From Fagopyrum homotropicum (taxonomy: Eukaryota > Streptophyta > Magnoliopsida > Caryophyllales > Polygonaceae): a stretch of 64,000 nucleotides of DNA. The translations under genes and the position numbers were made by a program. The stretch spans positions 45,357,001 to 45,421,000 of the forward strand of contig BSWB01000002.1 in assembly GCA_033239125.1 (NCBI GenBank). The letters are read 5' to 3'. This document shows, piece after piece, positions 24,046 through 36,912 of this stretch; positions within the stretch are counted from its first letter, which is position 1; each line of letters starts with the position of its first letter. The notes below the pieces were generated by a model that did not search any database, was not told where the DNA came from, and saw only the letters and a list, made by a program, of their open reading frames with translations.

Positions 24046-24195
24046 TTCACACCAAAAACTTTCTACCTCTGCTAATCTTGGTTTGTTGATTATGTGTACG
24101 CATTTATAAGGAAATTATAGCTTCTTTTACACCAAAATATTAGCATAAAACTTTCTACCTGCTGCTAATCTTGGTTTGTTGCTTTCATCTGTCAT
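24046..24195. repeat. Short direct duplication beside the tRNA gene
   Basis: A word around AAAACTTTCTACC...GCTAATCTTGGTTTGTTG occurs at 24055 and again at 24149, about 95 bases apart, with a few differences. It lies between the tRNA gene and the 3' end of the transporter gene. No function is suggested. Confidence 0.7.
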
Positions 24196-24246
24196 TAGAA
24201 TCCATTTACTAATCATAATCTTACCCAAAACTAATGTGTGTTCTTA

Positions 24247-27200
24247 TTACACATAAAAAATCTGTCCAACATTTAACAAACTCTCGTGAGGAATATTGAA
24301 GATAACACTATTCTCCCTACATATTTTCCTTAGAAATGCGTACACATAATCAACAGCAATCTTCTTATAGAATGTTGAATCCCTCCTTGCCCTCACCACA
24401 GTATTCCCCAGTATGTGCACCACCCCTGCATCTCTACTGCTACTCAAGAACTCCAACTCACTCAACTCCGTTTGGCTGCTCCCTCGTCCGCATGATGACT
24501 GTACCTGTGGCGATCTCCCAGCTGGCACGATTGAATCCCCCGACGACAAAACACTGTTACTAACGTTGATGTTATTGTCCAGAGCAAATTCAGTCAACTG
24601 CTCGGTTCTCTGACCATTCAGACTATACTCGTCTGAGTCCGAGCAACCCTCCATCATCGCCTCCAACCGCACGAACGTGCAGATGTTATCGAAAAGCTTC
24701 TTCTCGAAATCATCGTCTTTCTTGTGCAGGTCCTTGTACCCATACCTTGCCACGCACCGGAACATGTGGAAGTTCTTCGGTCCAATTCGTTTCACCAAGT
24801 ACCTCTCTTCCTGGGGAACTGTATAAACGGGAAGGTACTTGACGCATACGAAGACTACAACAGAGTGTATGGCCGGGAGGTTTGTCACGAAGTGCGAGAA
24901 AATGTGAGGAACTCCGCTTGCTAGCTCGGTGTAGACGAGTCCGATTCCTGGGACCCGGACGAGGCCCAAGCTGGGGCCGAGGCCCAGGATCCATGCCATG
25001 GAGACTTTGCTGTGCATTTCAAACTCGTACCGCTTCACGGTGCCATAATGCCAGATGTACATAACAATGAGAAAGGCGGATGCGATTACTAGCGGGACCC
25101 ATCCACCTTGGTCGATCTTGAAGATTACCGCGGAGAAGTATGATACCTCAACCACTAGAGACAAGGCGGTGAAGACGAGAACAAGGGTCCAATGGCACCT
25201 CCATATAAGCAACATTATCAGAACCATGAGGAATGTTGTTGCCAACATGACTATAACAACCGCTGTACCTGTTCAGTGTTATGAAAAGAATTATATCATA
25301 TATCTTACAGGAAAAAAAAAAAAGTGTAATAAAGGAAAAACAAGAACTCACCATAAGCATTTCCTATCTGGCTTTGATTTCTGAATCCGACTGTCACCGC
25401 GATGCAGAGAATCATAAGAATCCAGTTGATGTCCGGAATGTATATTTGGCCAAGGAGTTTCTTCGAAGTATGTACGACTTTGACTCTTGGAAAACAGCCG
25501 AGGGCATGCGCCTGCTTGATGATGGAAAATGTGGCCGATATTGAAGCCTGGCTTGCGACAGCGGCAGCAAGCGTTGCAACAATGAACACTGGCCAATATA
25601 TCCTCTCTGTCATCAAGAGGTTACTGCTAGTCAGTCAAAAAAATCTCTGAGCAATAAGCACTAAAACTAGAAATAAGGAAATTTTCATGTAAGCACCCAA
25701 CTTAGTCTTAGTAATGACATTGTTTTAAACTCGGTTACTTCACAACTTATACCATGCTTATTAGCTCAGGACAAGTTGATAAACAGAAATGACAGTAAAA
25801 CTCGCACAAGGAATACAATCAATCAAGTGTGGAATTACAAAGACCTGGAATCGAGCGGTAAAATGCATCATGGACATGATCAGTATTTTGTATCAGGTAA
25901 GCTGCCTGACCACCATAGGCCAGAAGAAGGCAAGGAAACACAATTGCAGTAAATGCAATTTGTATTGACAGAACCGGAAAATGCGACAGGTCAGCAAAGA
26001 GTGCTTCAGTCCCTGTAATATTTACTAATAACTATTAGGAAATGCATCAAATTCAGGTATCAATATCAAGAGAGGTCAAAGGAAAAGTACCAGTTATACT
26101 AAGTAGAACGCCACCGAGAGATGTCCAACCATCCTTTCCGCCCCTTTTAAAGTAGCGGTATATATACACAGGGGAAAACGCTTTTAGAACGGTTCTGTCG
26201 TACTGTATCATATTGTATATACCAATCCCTCCAATTATGAGAAGCCAAAGCAGGACAATAGGGGCAAATAGCCATCCAACTTTATCAGTACCATAATGTT
26301 GCATGCTGAATAAGCCCACTAGTATTACAACAGCTACCAGGACAATGATATCTGCTTGACCATATTTGAAAGTAACAATTAGAACTTATACGTCTTCCCA
26401 AAAACAGCAATGGAAAGAAGGCCAAGGAAAATCTAACAATGTTTGTCAAGGAAAGAGCAATACCGCTGTTCATGTTCGGCTGGTTTACTTTAATCCCTCC
26501 CGCAGCTGAAAGGACTGCAAATATTGTTAACAAAAGCAAGAAGACAGCCTATTAATATTTCACTAAATCCATAACTGAACTTTCACAGGGTGATATTAGA
26601 TGAGCATAATCAAAGTATGCACCTGAAATCACAGGTGTTAGAATTCCGTCGCCAATCACCATACAAGTACCAACAAGCACAAGGAGAAGAAGTGCGTTCT
26701 TCCTTGAATGATGTCCTTCTAACCATCTCTTTGTCTTTGCTGCAAAAGAATTTTCATGAAGTGTAGCATTACGGCTATAAGTTGTCAGTTCCTCATCAGT
26801 TCGATGCTGATTAGGAATTGTATTTACTTTGGCATGCCTGCAGAGCAGTGAATATAGAGCAAATGTTCCGCCTATAAAACAAAAAAAAAAAAGGCTATAA
26901 TCAACAATATCAACTCGTTCATTTGACTAAAAAATCCGAGTATGAGTACATTTTTAAAGCTTTGCTTAGTTCTAAACGAACTGAAAATACCAAATCTCAG
27001 ACTGAATGGCTCGAAAGCCGAACTACTCGGGCTCAAAAAAAGCTAGGTTTGGGCTTGTTCACTTGACTAAGCATGTAGTTCTATTAAATTATAGGCTCGG
27101 CTAGAGCTCAATTCTAAATGAGCTGAACATAAACATATCAAAGTTCAGCTCGAATAACAAACCTAGAAAAGATCATGAGATGCATATACATTTTTTCGAA

Positions 27201-28033
27201 ATGGTAATCCAAAGTAGGAGGAACTAACTAGTTGAGTATCACTAAATTAGATTAAGAAGCAAGAACCATTTAATCATATAATAAATTAGTAAGCACGAAA
27301 GTAGATAGACGGCCATTCAGTACCTTGACCGTTATCGTTGGCTCTGCACACAATGAACACATACTTCAACAGGGGAATGAGAGTGAGGGAGTAAATTATC
27401 AAGGAAAGTACTCCGATGACATCTTCCTTCTCTTTAATTCCACGAGGAAATGTATTGTAGAAAACATACAAAGGAGATGTGCCTAAATCTCCATAAACCA
27501 CTCCAAGACTCTGGAATGCAAATCGCAGCATCAACAACCCTGAGAATTTCTGCAGATAATCCATAAAATTGCCCTTAGAAATCAGAAAACACAGACGCTT
27601 GCACAACACATCAAAAGCTGAATTTTTTTCTCAAATAGAAAAAATGTCAGCAAATACTTCTCAATTATAAATTGCATTCTCCATAAAGCATGTTTCCCTT
27701 TCTACTAAACTTCATCACAATTTACCATTCTTGAACATCATTCAGAGCTTAAACTACATGCTAGTAGAAGAAACCTAAGATAAAGCCCTTAAGGCTTTAT
27801 TCAGATAGCAGTTATACATTATGCTCAATCTATGCCTTACCGAGTATGCATGTTGAATTCTAGAAAAATATCAACAAAAATCCTAGAATTTGGATTGAGT
27901 AGTTGAAAGCACTTTTTACCTTTTGGCCGTACACATTCCGGAGCCATCCTCCTTCCTCCTCCAAGGGCTGATCAAGTTTCTGATCCAAATCCCACATACT
28001 GCCATGGTTCTCAGAATCTTCGGAAGAACCCAT
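24247..28033 (-). CDS. KUP/HAK/KT-family potassium transporter
   Basis: Coding exons on the minus strand: 28033-27920, 27549-27324, 26871-26623, 26514-26464, 26351-26091, 26012-25845, 25606-25352, 25268-24247. Borders are GT-AG and phases fit, giving 781 aa, the usual length. These proteins carry K+ into cells with H+ at the plasma or vacuolar membrane. The family signature GVVYGDLGTSPLYVF starts the first membrane segment; GDGILTP, QHYGTDKVGWLFAP and VKYLPVYTVP follow; the hydrophilic C-terminus ends in QIFYV. About 11-12 membrane segments are visible. It resembles Arabidopsis POT9-type members, but I do not assign an orthologue. An upstream in-frame ATG at 28078 would add 15 residues. The second exon could instead start at 27540; 27549 fits the family length better. 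Confidence 0.94.
26930..27165. repeat. Repeat-like sequence inside a transporter intron
   Basis: Within the intron 26872-27323 there is a tract of repeated, partly palindromic words such as GGCTCG, GAGCTCA and GAGCTGAAC, typical of a short interspersed plant repeat. The ends are not clear and no coding capacity is seen. Confidence 0.4.
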
Positions 28034-29272
28034 TTCTCGATGAGATGAAGCTAAACAAAAGCCCTTTTCCTCTTTCACAAAATAGGGACTGAATGAATGT
28101 CAAATGACGAAAGTGAGTCTCAAAATTAAAAAAACCCAGATCAAAATGGAAGTGTATTTGGGGAAGAAAGTTAAACACCCCCTTAAAATCCTTCAAAGGA
28201 TTAAAGTAGAGCCCAGCAAATACCATGCCATTATAAGAAGAAAACTTCCAAAAGCAGCCCACAAAGCAAGTTTTGGATTAGAACAATTTATGAGCTTGCA
28301 AAACACCAATTTTCATGCGCTGGAGAGAACACCTCTATAGGACAAATCCTTAATTGATCACAGGTGGGCCCAGCAGCCTTGGAAAGAAGCCAAGTGGAGC
28401 CACACAGAACAAAATCCTTGAATATTTGGTCGCAGCATACCCTCTTCCCAACTCATGCAAGTATGCAACGGCTAGAGATGAGTCTAGAATCTGCTTGTCC
28501 ACCATCTCTAATGGTGTGACGCACCACAGCGGAGCACAAACGCCTTATTAGTGAGCACTGAGCAGAGCACCCATTAACCCAGTTTCAGTATGGGAAGAGA
28601 GAGAGAAGCATTAAAGGAACGTTGATGTGGCTTCGGTGTCTGGGATTCTGTTTCTAAGGCTTTGTTTGGTTGTATCCTGAACATTTTTTTCAACATCAGG
28701 AAACGGAAATTAAAGGCAGTCTTTTTCAGGAGTTAACCAGATAGACCCGCAAGCAACTGCTCAAGAGAGGAAATCCAGACACAAGTTTCTGTTTGCACTT
28801 TTTTTTTTTTCTTTTATAATTGGGAGACCATTTAAAATTAGGGTGTCTATGTGCATGGCAGTGGCGGCAAATATTAAAAAAAAAAAACTTTATTTCATTA
28901 AGATTGCTAGATCATTTTCTATTCAAACATCTCCATCAATAAAATTGATTAACATTAATAATATCAAAATTAGCAAAGTGGATACTCAGTGAAAAACGTG
29001 TCTTTAAAATAAGATGAAACTTTTCTCCGTTCTATAAAGATATTTGTTTGTAAAAGTTTTAATTTTTTTATATTTATTATATTAATAAAATATAACTTAC
29101 GATAATAGGTCAACAATTCATATGGTCCACGTACTCGTAGATCATAACGACTTACGAGTTACGAGTTACGAACCATAACCAATACATCACAACGGCCCAC
29201 CCACCACCAACATATACATATTAATTCGATGTAAATAAATATTACACTTGATCTTAGTCAAAATGGTCAAAA
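28034..29272 (-). promoter_or_regulatory. Upstream region of the potassium transporter gene
   Basis: The stretch holds the leader and promoter of the minus-strand transporter gene. I cannot locate its transcription start. Purine-rich GAGAGAGAGAAG near 28599 may be leader sequence. Two short open frames (28104-28340 and 28354-28551, plus strand) have no recognisable content. The remainder (28850-29270) is AT-rich intergenic DNA. Confidence 0.4.
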
Positions 29273-29655
29273 ATGCATAAATTGTTTAATCTTCAAACAT
29301 TCTACGTATGTTTATACAAATTTTCAAAGTGTCATCCTTTCATGATAACCGATAATCGATGTGACAAAAAAATTCATGAAAATTTGAACGAATTTAAAAA
29401 GCCATGCATACCAAATGATTTTTTTAAAAATAATTATGAAAACAAGATTTATTATAATTTTTGGTGTGATATATCCAAAAGTTGGGATTCAACGTTATAT
29501 ATCAGGTTAAGAGATGAATCAAATCTTTTACAAAATTATTATGGTTTAGTAAAAAAGACTTGATAGCTTAATTATGGAATTAGTAGAAAATATATTGCGA
29601 GAAAAATTGTGAGGCCGGCACGTCAATATTAGCGTCGTTTGTTTTAGTATAAATA
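29273..29655. repeat. Diverged copy of the repeat family seen at 2180-2400
   Basis: Words such as AATCTTCAAACATT, TTTATACAA, GATAACCGATAATCGATGTG and GGCACGTCAATATTAG line up in the same order with the region 2183-2390. A 96-codon open frame on the plus strand lies across it but has no recognisable domain. The repeat runs up to the Helitron-like CTAG at 29656, as the related region does near 4635. Confidence 0.5.
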
Positions 29656-30310
29656 CTAGTTTTAATAGTCGTGCCTTGTACAGGTTAGACGGTAATTGTG
29701 TTTATAAAAAAAGTATGATAATTCATGGTGTTGTGAATTGTCTTACAAGTTATATAATGTTTGTAATAAGGTTTGATTTTTTTTTTTCACAATATGAATG
29801 GAAATCAAACAGGAATCCAAGCCTTGCAATAACTTACGTGAAAGTGAAACCGGGACAATATCCCCTGAGCTACTTGGGTGTCAAAGTTAGTATTGATCCA
29901 AGAGAGCATTAGGGTTTATTATAATAAGAATTGTATTACCTATTATATGATGTTTGGTGTAAGGACAAATTTCTTACAATATGAATTAACGAATTTCAAA
30001 CGAGAAGGTTGAGAACGATCTGAGCACTACAAGCTTGCAACAATCATGAGAGAGGACCCCGTGACGCTATCCCCGAGGTTACTCCGATATTAAAGTCAAT
30101 ATCGATAAAAGCAAGCATTACGATTATATATTTGTAGAAATTTAATCTCTATACAAGAGCACATTAAGGTTGATTATATTTTAAAAAAAAATGTATCACC
30201 TATTATGTGATGCTTGGTGTAAGGACAAATTTCTCATGATATGAATGGATAAAAATTAAACCAAAAGATTGAAGACAAATTCCTTATAATTGTCAATTAG
30301 TTAATAATTT
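29656..30310 (-). mobile_element. Helitron-like end followed by a tandem repeat
   Basis: On the minus strand the sequence ends in CTAG followed by T at 29656, preceded by a weak GC hairpin (CCTGTACAAGGCACG), like the end at 4635. To the right are three diverged copies of a unit of about 190-250 bp (near 29740, 29934 and 30192) that share TTGGTGTAAGGACAAATTTC, ATATGAAT and a GGGACAATATCCCCTGAG-like tract. No Rep/helicase frame is present, so this would be a non-autonomous remnant. Confidence 0.4.
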
Positions 30311-30682
30311 GTAAAAAAAAAGATTCTAAAAAAATAAACGAAAGATACATCAACTAATTTATTGAGTCAAATTGATTTTAGAAAAGTATGTATTTTTAAA
30401 TTTAGTACATAAGTGTACTAAGGGTATTCTAGACAATATGACAAAATACTTATCAACTTGAAAGCAATATATGTGTTTCAATTCAATAAAATATATTTTA
30501 TGAGGTGGTTTAATTTATAAAAAAATGGTTTCTTAAAAAAAATATATAATAAAATGTGTTTTTTCAAAGAAAATTTAAAATATAAACTAATCACACTATC
30601 AAACATAATATGACTAAATATTTATATCCAAAAACTTATCTATAAATTTGACAACTAAGTTGTTTGATTATTATTTTAATTC

Positions 30683-31762
30683 AAGTGAGGAAAGAGCTTG
30701 TAGATAGGAATTAAGAGGGCTGTGAGTCATTGAATGAGTTTTAAATCAAGGCTTCTACACGCTCATCATTAATGACATTTTTATAAATTGACTTAATATT
30801 TGGGGAAACACCCTTACGTTCAAAAATAGGTCATCAGTGTTCATACTTTTATATGTCATTGTTCATATTTTTTTTCATAGGTATTCATAGTGTTTTTATT
30901 CATCAGAGTGTCATGTTCATTTATTCTTTTGTGTTCATTTTATAATGCATAGATATTCATTTACAATATATAACCACAAAAAAAAACACATCACAAAGCG
31001 TTAAAAGATGATCATAATATGTTATGTATGTGTAAAAGTTATTATAAGTCATTAGTGTTCATATTTTTATACGTCCTTGTTCATGTTTTTATTCATCGGT
31101 GTTCATACTTTTCTATGTCAATGTTCATGTAAATATTATAAACTATTTTTCTATGAGACATTTTGTCAAACAATTTGTGTCCACAATAAAAAGAGCATAT
31201 AAATTGTTCAATTGAAGCTATTAGACCAACTCATCATATATTTTTTTTTTTTTTTTTGATACAAAGGTAAGAAAACTAGGTGGATCAGTTTCTAGAAACC
31301 AACTCATCATATATGTTTGCATGTATTTTCTCAATCAAACGTATCAAACACAAAAATGATTTAAACAAATTTGATTTCAAAAACAACTATCAATCATAAT
31401 GAAACATAAACCTGAAGAATGGAAACTTAAACCGGGAGAGTAGAATTTCGAAGAAACAATACTTGAATCATCTTTTACTCTCTTTGATTTCACCGTTTTT
31501 ATGTAATCAATCTCTGATTTGGTTGAAAATCGGAGCAAATATGAAGCTTAGTTGCTTGTGTGTTACCGGCCAGAGGGAGAAAGGTGGAATGAAGAAACGG
31601 CGAGAAAGAGATTTGATTTTATGATTTTTTTAGCTTTTGATTTTTTTTTTCCAGATTTATTGTAATTACCAAAATGTCATTAATGATATCTCGTGTGAGA
31701 GCCCTTGATTTAAAACTCATCCGATGGCTCACAATGCTATCTAGAAGCCTCCTAATCACCGG
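30683..31762. mobile_element. 1.1-kb non-autonomous element with TIRs of about 95 bp
   Basis: The left segment 30683-30795 matches the reverse complement of 31660-31762 over about 95 bases; shared words include GAGTTTTAAATCAAGG and CATTAATGACATTTT. The inside is AT-rich with many GTTCAT words (for example 30838, 30860, 31052, 31090) and a purine/pyrimidine-rich part near 31430-31620. No transposase frame is seen and I could not fix a target duplication. The right end abuts a long TA microsatellite. Confidence 0.7.
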
Positions 31763-31769
31763 AACTGGG

Positions 31770-31770
<1 letters not shown>

Positions 31771-31841
<71 letters not shown>
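31771..31841. repeat. TA dinucleotide microsatellite
   Basis: A perfect run of about 35 TA units follows the right end of the inverted-repeat element. Such runs are length-variable and are also a common insertion target for MITEs. Confidence 0.97.
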
Positions 31842-31843
<2 letters not shown>

Positions 31844-33727
31844 GAGATTTAGACGACAAAAAATAATATTAATATACTTTTATCATGAAAATGATGATAA
31901 ACTATTATTATATATATATTTTTTTATAAATATTTGTACATGGATAGTAATATTTTTGTTGTTTGTTTAGCCACAAGATATTAACTGATTTAATTATAAA
32001 ATGTTAAAAATGATTATATTGTTATATATGTATAAAAAAATAATTAGAGTTTGTTAAAATTTCGAATTTGAAATAGAATTGTTAAGGTATTAATTAATTT
32101 AATGTTAGTGTAACGTGGATTAATGAATAAAAAATATATATATAAAATTAAGAAGATAATTGCACGAAAAAATTGCGTCAAATATAAGTTTATGGAGTGA
32201 TTTAGTATATAAGATAAATAGTTATATAAATAATTCATTAAAGTTGCTCTGCAAACGGAAATGAAGATGTTCTTAGAGTAAACTAACCTTTCAATGCAGA
32301 CTATTCATATTCGGTCGAAGAAAAGTTTTATCTTGGGCGAATTTCTTGCGCCTCTTTGCTGGTTTTTTGTTCAAGCAGTTTGGTTTCAATCAGTTTATTA
32401 TCTCATTATTGTATGATTATTTTATAAAGTAATCATTTTTTGTTATATTATACACTACATAGGTTTTATACTTATTTCAGAACTAAAAACAAGATAATAC
32501 TTAAGATATTAAAAAAATTATACAAAAAGCATTAGAATTAAAATAAATTTAAGATATTAATGAAAGTCTTATTTCTCAAAACTAAAAACAAGATAATACT
32601 TAACAAAATACATAAAATAACTAATAAATTTTTTTAAATTTTTTGTTAAGAAGATATGGAATATTAATTCTAAACTCTAAATGTAAGTAAAAGGATATAA
32701 TTTTATATATATACTATTTGAGTTTTGAAATTGAAAATCTAATCCTTAATTTGTATTTTTTTTGTTTTTGACCTGATGAAAATTATTTATTTTTAATTTT
32801 TGATTTTTTAAATAATTTTTGTTATATTTTTTTTTTAATATTGTTTTTCATCAATGATATAATTAATGATAATATGTCAGTGATAAAAGAGTTAATGATA
32901 TTATAGTTCACAACGCTATTATCGATTCGATGACTATATATTGATAATAACTCAATGGATTACAATACAATTGATGACAATATACTTGATAACCATATAA
33001 TTAATAATATTACAATTGACAATAAACTGGTGGTAGTGGATTAGTGACAATAAAATTACTAATAACATTACAATTTGTATTATATAGTATAATATTATAT
33101 TGATGCGATGACAATTTATTACGATACAATTTTAATTTCACAACTATAAGCAATATCCCACCCTTTTTCCTAAGTATAATTAACATATAATTAATATGGC
33201 AGATTTATATACCCTATTTTTTATTTTATAGAAATAAGTAAACATATTTGTATATTGCAATGATGACATTTGATGATTTAACGACATTTGGAAGATACTG
33301 TATTTTATTATTATATAAATGGGCCTTAACTGGTGGAAATGGCATCGGGATGGTCTGTCAGATAAGATCATAGCCTTGCCCACGTACTTCTTATCTTGTC
33401 TCTTTTCTTTTATTTATATAAACCAATTTTATTTATAGTTTTGAATTATGATTAAGAAAACATTTATCGGTCCCTTTTGACAATTTTGCTGGGTTTATGA
33501 TTATGTTTTGCTGACTGAAACTGAAAGTTAGCAGCATACGACGTTGATGACTGCTGTAAGTGGTCAACTATGTCATTCCTCCAATATTCCATTCACCCGT
33601 TGCTTTAATATCGACTTCATCATGCCTACAGTCGATGCTAATGGGAGTTAACATCGGAGCCATAAGCATTGTACAATTTTGAGGGGTGACAAGTAACGAT
33701 AAAATACCGTTTTTTTTTTTTAAAAGA
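31842..33727. other. AT-rich intergenic DNA with degenerate short repeats
   Basis: No gene or RNA is recognised. Words such as AAAACAAGATAATACTTAA occur twice (near 32487 and 32583), and 32850-33130 is full of GATAATAT/ATTGATAAT-like repeats. From 33420 the sequence is less biased but still without a supported gene. Confidence 0.6.
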
Positions 33728-33960
33728 ATTTGACCTATTAGTCTTTTTTTTTTTTATTTTATTTTATTTTATTTTTTATTTTTATTAAATAAACTCTATC
33801 CCATATTTTTTACCACTTTTATTTAATGGTAGGTAAAACTAATTAATCCTTCTATTTAAAAAAATATTTGTTTTTGGTTATTTGTTATTTAAGGGTAAGT
33901 TTTAATTTTAAAAACTGAATTTTTTATTATTTTTTTTTATTATTTTTTTTATTTTCTGAA

Positions 33961-34600
33961 ATGAAGAATTTTTCACATACCGGAATTTTCACATACCGAA
34001 ATTTCCAATACCGGAATTTCACATACCGGAATTTCACATACAAGAAATTTCACATAACGGAAATTTCACATAACGGAAATTTCACATACAAGAATTTTCA
34101 CATACCGAAATTTCCAATACCGGAATTTCACATACCGGAGCTTGACATACCGGAAGCTATCATACCATACCGGAAGTTATCATATCATACCGGAAGTCAT
34201 CATACAAGAAGTTATCATATCATATCATATCGGAAGTTATCATACCGGAATTTTTTTTATTTTCTTTAATTTTGTTTGTCTTTTTTATTTTATTTATTTA
34301 TTTATTTATTTTTTTGGTATGCATACCGGAGTTTCACATACCGGAAGTTCACATACCGGAAGTTCACATACCCGAAGTTATCATACCGGAAGTTATCATA
34401 CCAGAAGTTATCATATCATACTGGAAGTTATCATACCGGAAGTTATCATATTGGAAGTTATCATACCGAAAGTTATCATACCGAAAGTTATCATACCGGA
34501 AATTATACCAACCAAACTGATTTTATGTCATAGTTAAGAATTAAGAATTACATTCCGGAGAATTACATACCGGAGAATTACATAGCGGAGAATTACATAT
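33961..34600. repeat. CATACCGGAA minisatellite (left array)
   Basis: The array has many copies of units of 12-18 bp built on CATACCGGAATTT and, further right, CATACCGGAAGTTAT, interrupted near 34250-34320 by a T-rich stretch. Repetitive open frames (Tyr, His, Ile, Pro-rich) run through it in all plus frames and are artefacts. Confidence 0.9.
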
Positions 34601-34777
34601 CGGAAGTTATAAAAATGGTATGAGCAAAATCGCAACATTCAGGTATCAACCTTGAAGCAACAAAAATGTCTCTAAAAATGGTATAACCTTCTTCTTTGCC
34701 CAGAGACGATCAAGACCACTGTCAGCATCACCTTGAGCGAGCAAATGTTATAAATTCACTAGTGTAACATCATTGGA

Positions 34778-36908
34778 TGTAATAGCTAGGATTTTCGAAT
34801 TCTAATTAATGTTGATTAACTTAATCGTTGATAGTAATTGACATATAACTCGCGAAGATTTCGCAAGTGATGAGTATGAGTCCCACCGTTATGTTCCTCG
34901 CGTAATTTTGGACGTTTGGGAAAATTTTTACTTTTTTCCCCGGGTAATTATTTTTACCCTCCGGTGTTATTTGGAGCATTTGGGAGCTCCAATTAATAAA
35001 AATGCAGTTGAGAGAAATGATCAGGACATCGGATATGTCTTAGATATGAAATAACATGGAGAGGCAAAACGGCCAAAAGAGTCGCTATTTCGTTTCTTAA
35101 CGGCTAAGAAAGACGGCTTAGGAATACACGTTTTCCGAGGCAGTTGTGTAATAATTATCCCTACAATATTCCAGATTTAATGTTCCAATCTTGAGAAGCT
35201 TGGAGAAAGAGGTTCGACCCGCATTTGGATCGGTTAAAGGATAATTATCGACTTTACTAAAGAATAATTATCGTCTTCACTATAAATAGCGGAAAATCCT
35301 TTATTAATTCATTTCCTTTCACGTTTTCTCGTAAAAGCTCTGATTTCTCTCAACCTTCAAACTCAGATCTACTCTCCTTTTCTAATCCGATTTCAATTCC
35401 GTTTGAGTTTCTGGATTCCTCTCTTCATTCTCTTCATAACGGTACCGAGTTTCTGCATTTCCGAGTATATGGAGGGCTGGTCGAGCATATATGTCACCAG
35501 GACGGTTCCGTCGCTCAGATTCCGATGAATTTGATGCTGTCCATGCGTAGCCTGCGTCGTTGTGATTCCGAATCTTCTTTCAGATCGTCAATCGGGTTAG
35601 TAACGAATAAGTTATGAATTTATTCGTTTTCCGTACTGCGATTTGGCCTAAATTGACTTTAGGCTTGTCAAATAGGACAATTAGAAATTCCATTATGGTC
35701 GTTATATTATTCTGGTGATTATGGGTTCTTGTTTGATGAAATTTGATGACATGGGGTTTAGAAATTGCCTGCGGGCAAAACGTTATTCTGGCGAAATCTA
35801 ATTAATTAATTAAAGGTTAATTAATTAAATTAGGATTAAAATTGAGATTGAGGAATGTTGATTAGATACTACCTTGAGATTTGAGGAATTGTGAGTTATG
35901 TTGAGATATTGAGGTTTAGTTGGTTGTGAGGCTCATAGATTGAGTATGATCCTTATGGATCCCTTTGGGTCTAGGTGTGACCCCTTTGATGAATAGAGGT
36001 TGATATATCTCTTTATGCCTTGTTTATAGGCCGTGTTGTCCCTCCAGTGTAGAGGTGATCGTGGTTGAGTTTTGTACGAGGTTGAGGTAAGTCCGTAGGA
36101 CTTACTTAGCTATCATCCATATATTGGGTGTTTGCATGAGTGGTGTGTGCTTTATATGTTTGCTATGATATCATGAGTTGTCGTTTTTATCGACCTATGT
36201 TCTATTGACTGCCCCACTGCGTGGATGTGATAACCTTTCCCTTTCATCCCGCCGTGGAGTCTGGGAGGTTCTCTGATGTCGGGCCAGACTGGTTTACAGG
36301 AAGGGCGCAATCCACTCCCATAGGGTACACGGATTGTGTGACCGATACTCGTACAGCTGGACATTGTACTCAGAGGCGGGGATGTATCGGTCCTCGTGTC
36401 ACATACTTTCATCTATCTATATATATACGGTTTTTGAGTGAATGGTTATTATATAAAGATAATAAATGGGTAAATGTGTGATAGCATGCTGATGTGTTTA
36501 TCTTTCATGATTGTGCTTGTGCTTATGCATTACCTCATATATGTATGGTTAGCTAACGGTTTCATACCGTGTTGTAGATGTTTACAGGTTAGGCGCTACT
36601 GGGTGATCTGGCAGGGTGACAGGCCGAGGACTCTCGTACATTAGGTGGTTGGTTTGGGGTTGTTGTGTTTCCCCTCCTGCGTGAGGATGATCTTTTGTAC
36701 CTCCTATGTGAGGATGTCGTTTTATATACTCGGCTATGTTGTTGTTTACTTTGGGTCGTACAGTTTATACTGTTTTATGTATTTGTTTTATATCTGTCAG
36801 TGCCATGTTGTAAGGTCCAGTGAACTTGTTGTCAAGCTAGGGTCATGATCCATTGTGAGATCCTAGCCCAATGTGACATCCCGAGTCCCGCGGATTCGGG
36901 GTGTTACA
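34778..36908 (+). mobile_element. Solo LTR (2.1 kb) inside the minisatellite element
   Basis: It starts TGTAATAGC at 34778 and ends GTGTTACA at 36908. The flanks are TTGGA (34773-34777) and TTGGC (36909-36913), a 5-bp target duplication with one change. A TATA box (TATAAATA at 35281) followed by a pyrimidine-rich stretch marks the likely transcription start. The 3' part shares the GTTAGCTAACGG block (near 36549) and the end with the Tekay-like LTRs in this window. No internal region remains, as expected after LTR-LTR recombination. Confidence 0.85.
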
Positions 36909-36912
36909 TTGG

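Noticed and set aside
24336..25064. Plus-strand open frames opposite the potassium transporter
   Set aside because: They are antisense shadows of the last coding exon of the minus-strand gene.
28104..28551. Two open frames upstream of the potassium transporter gene
   Set aside because: They lie in the presumed promoter/leader on the opposite strand and have no recognisable content.
33961..34537. Repetitive Tyr/His/Ile/Pro-rich proteins in several frames (also 37090-37377 on the minus strand)
   Set aside because: Minisatellite artefacts; open in several frames at once and without a start context.
36152..36848. Open frames within the solo LTR
   Set aside because: LTR sequence with known non-coding landmarks; matching parts of the other LTRs do not keep the frames open.
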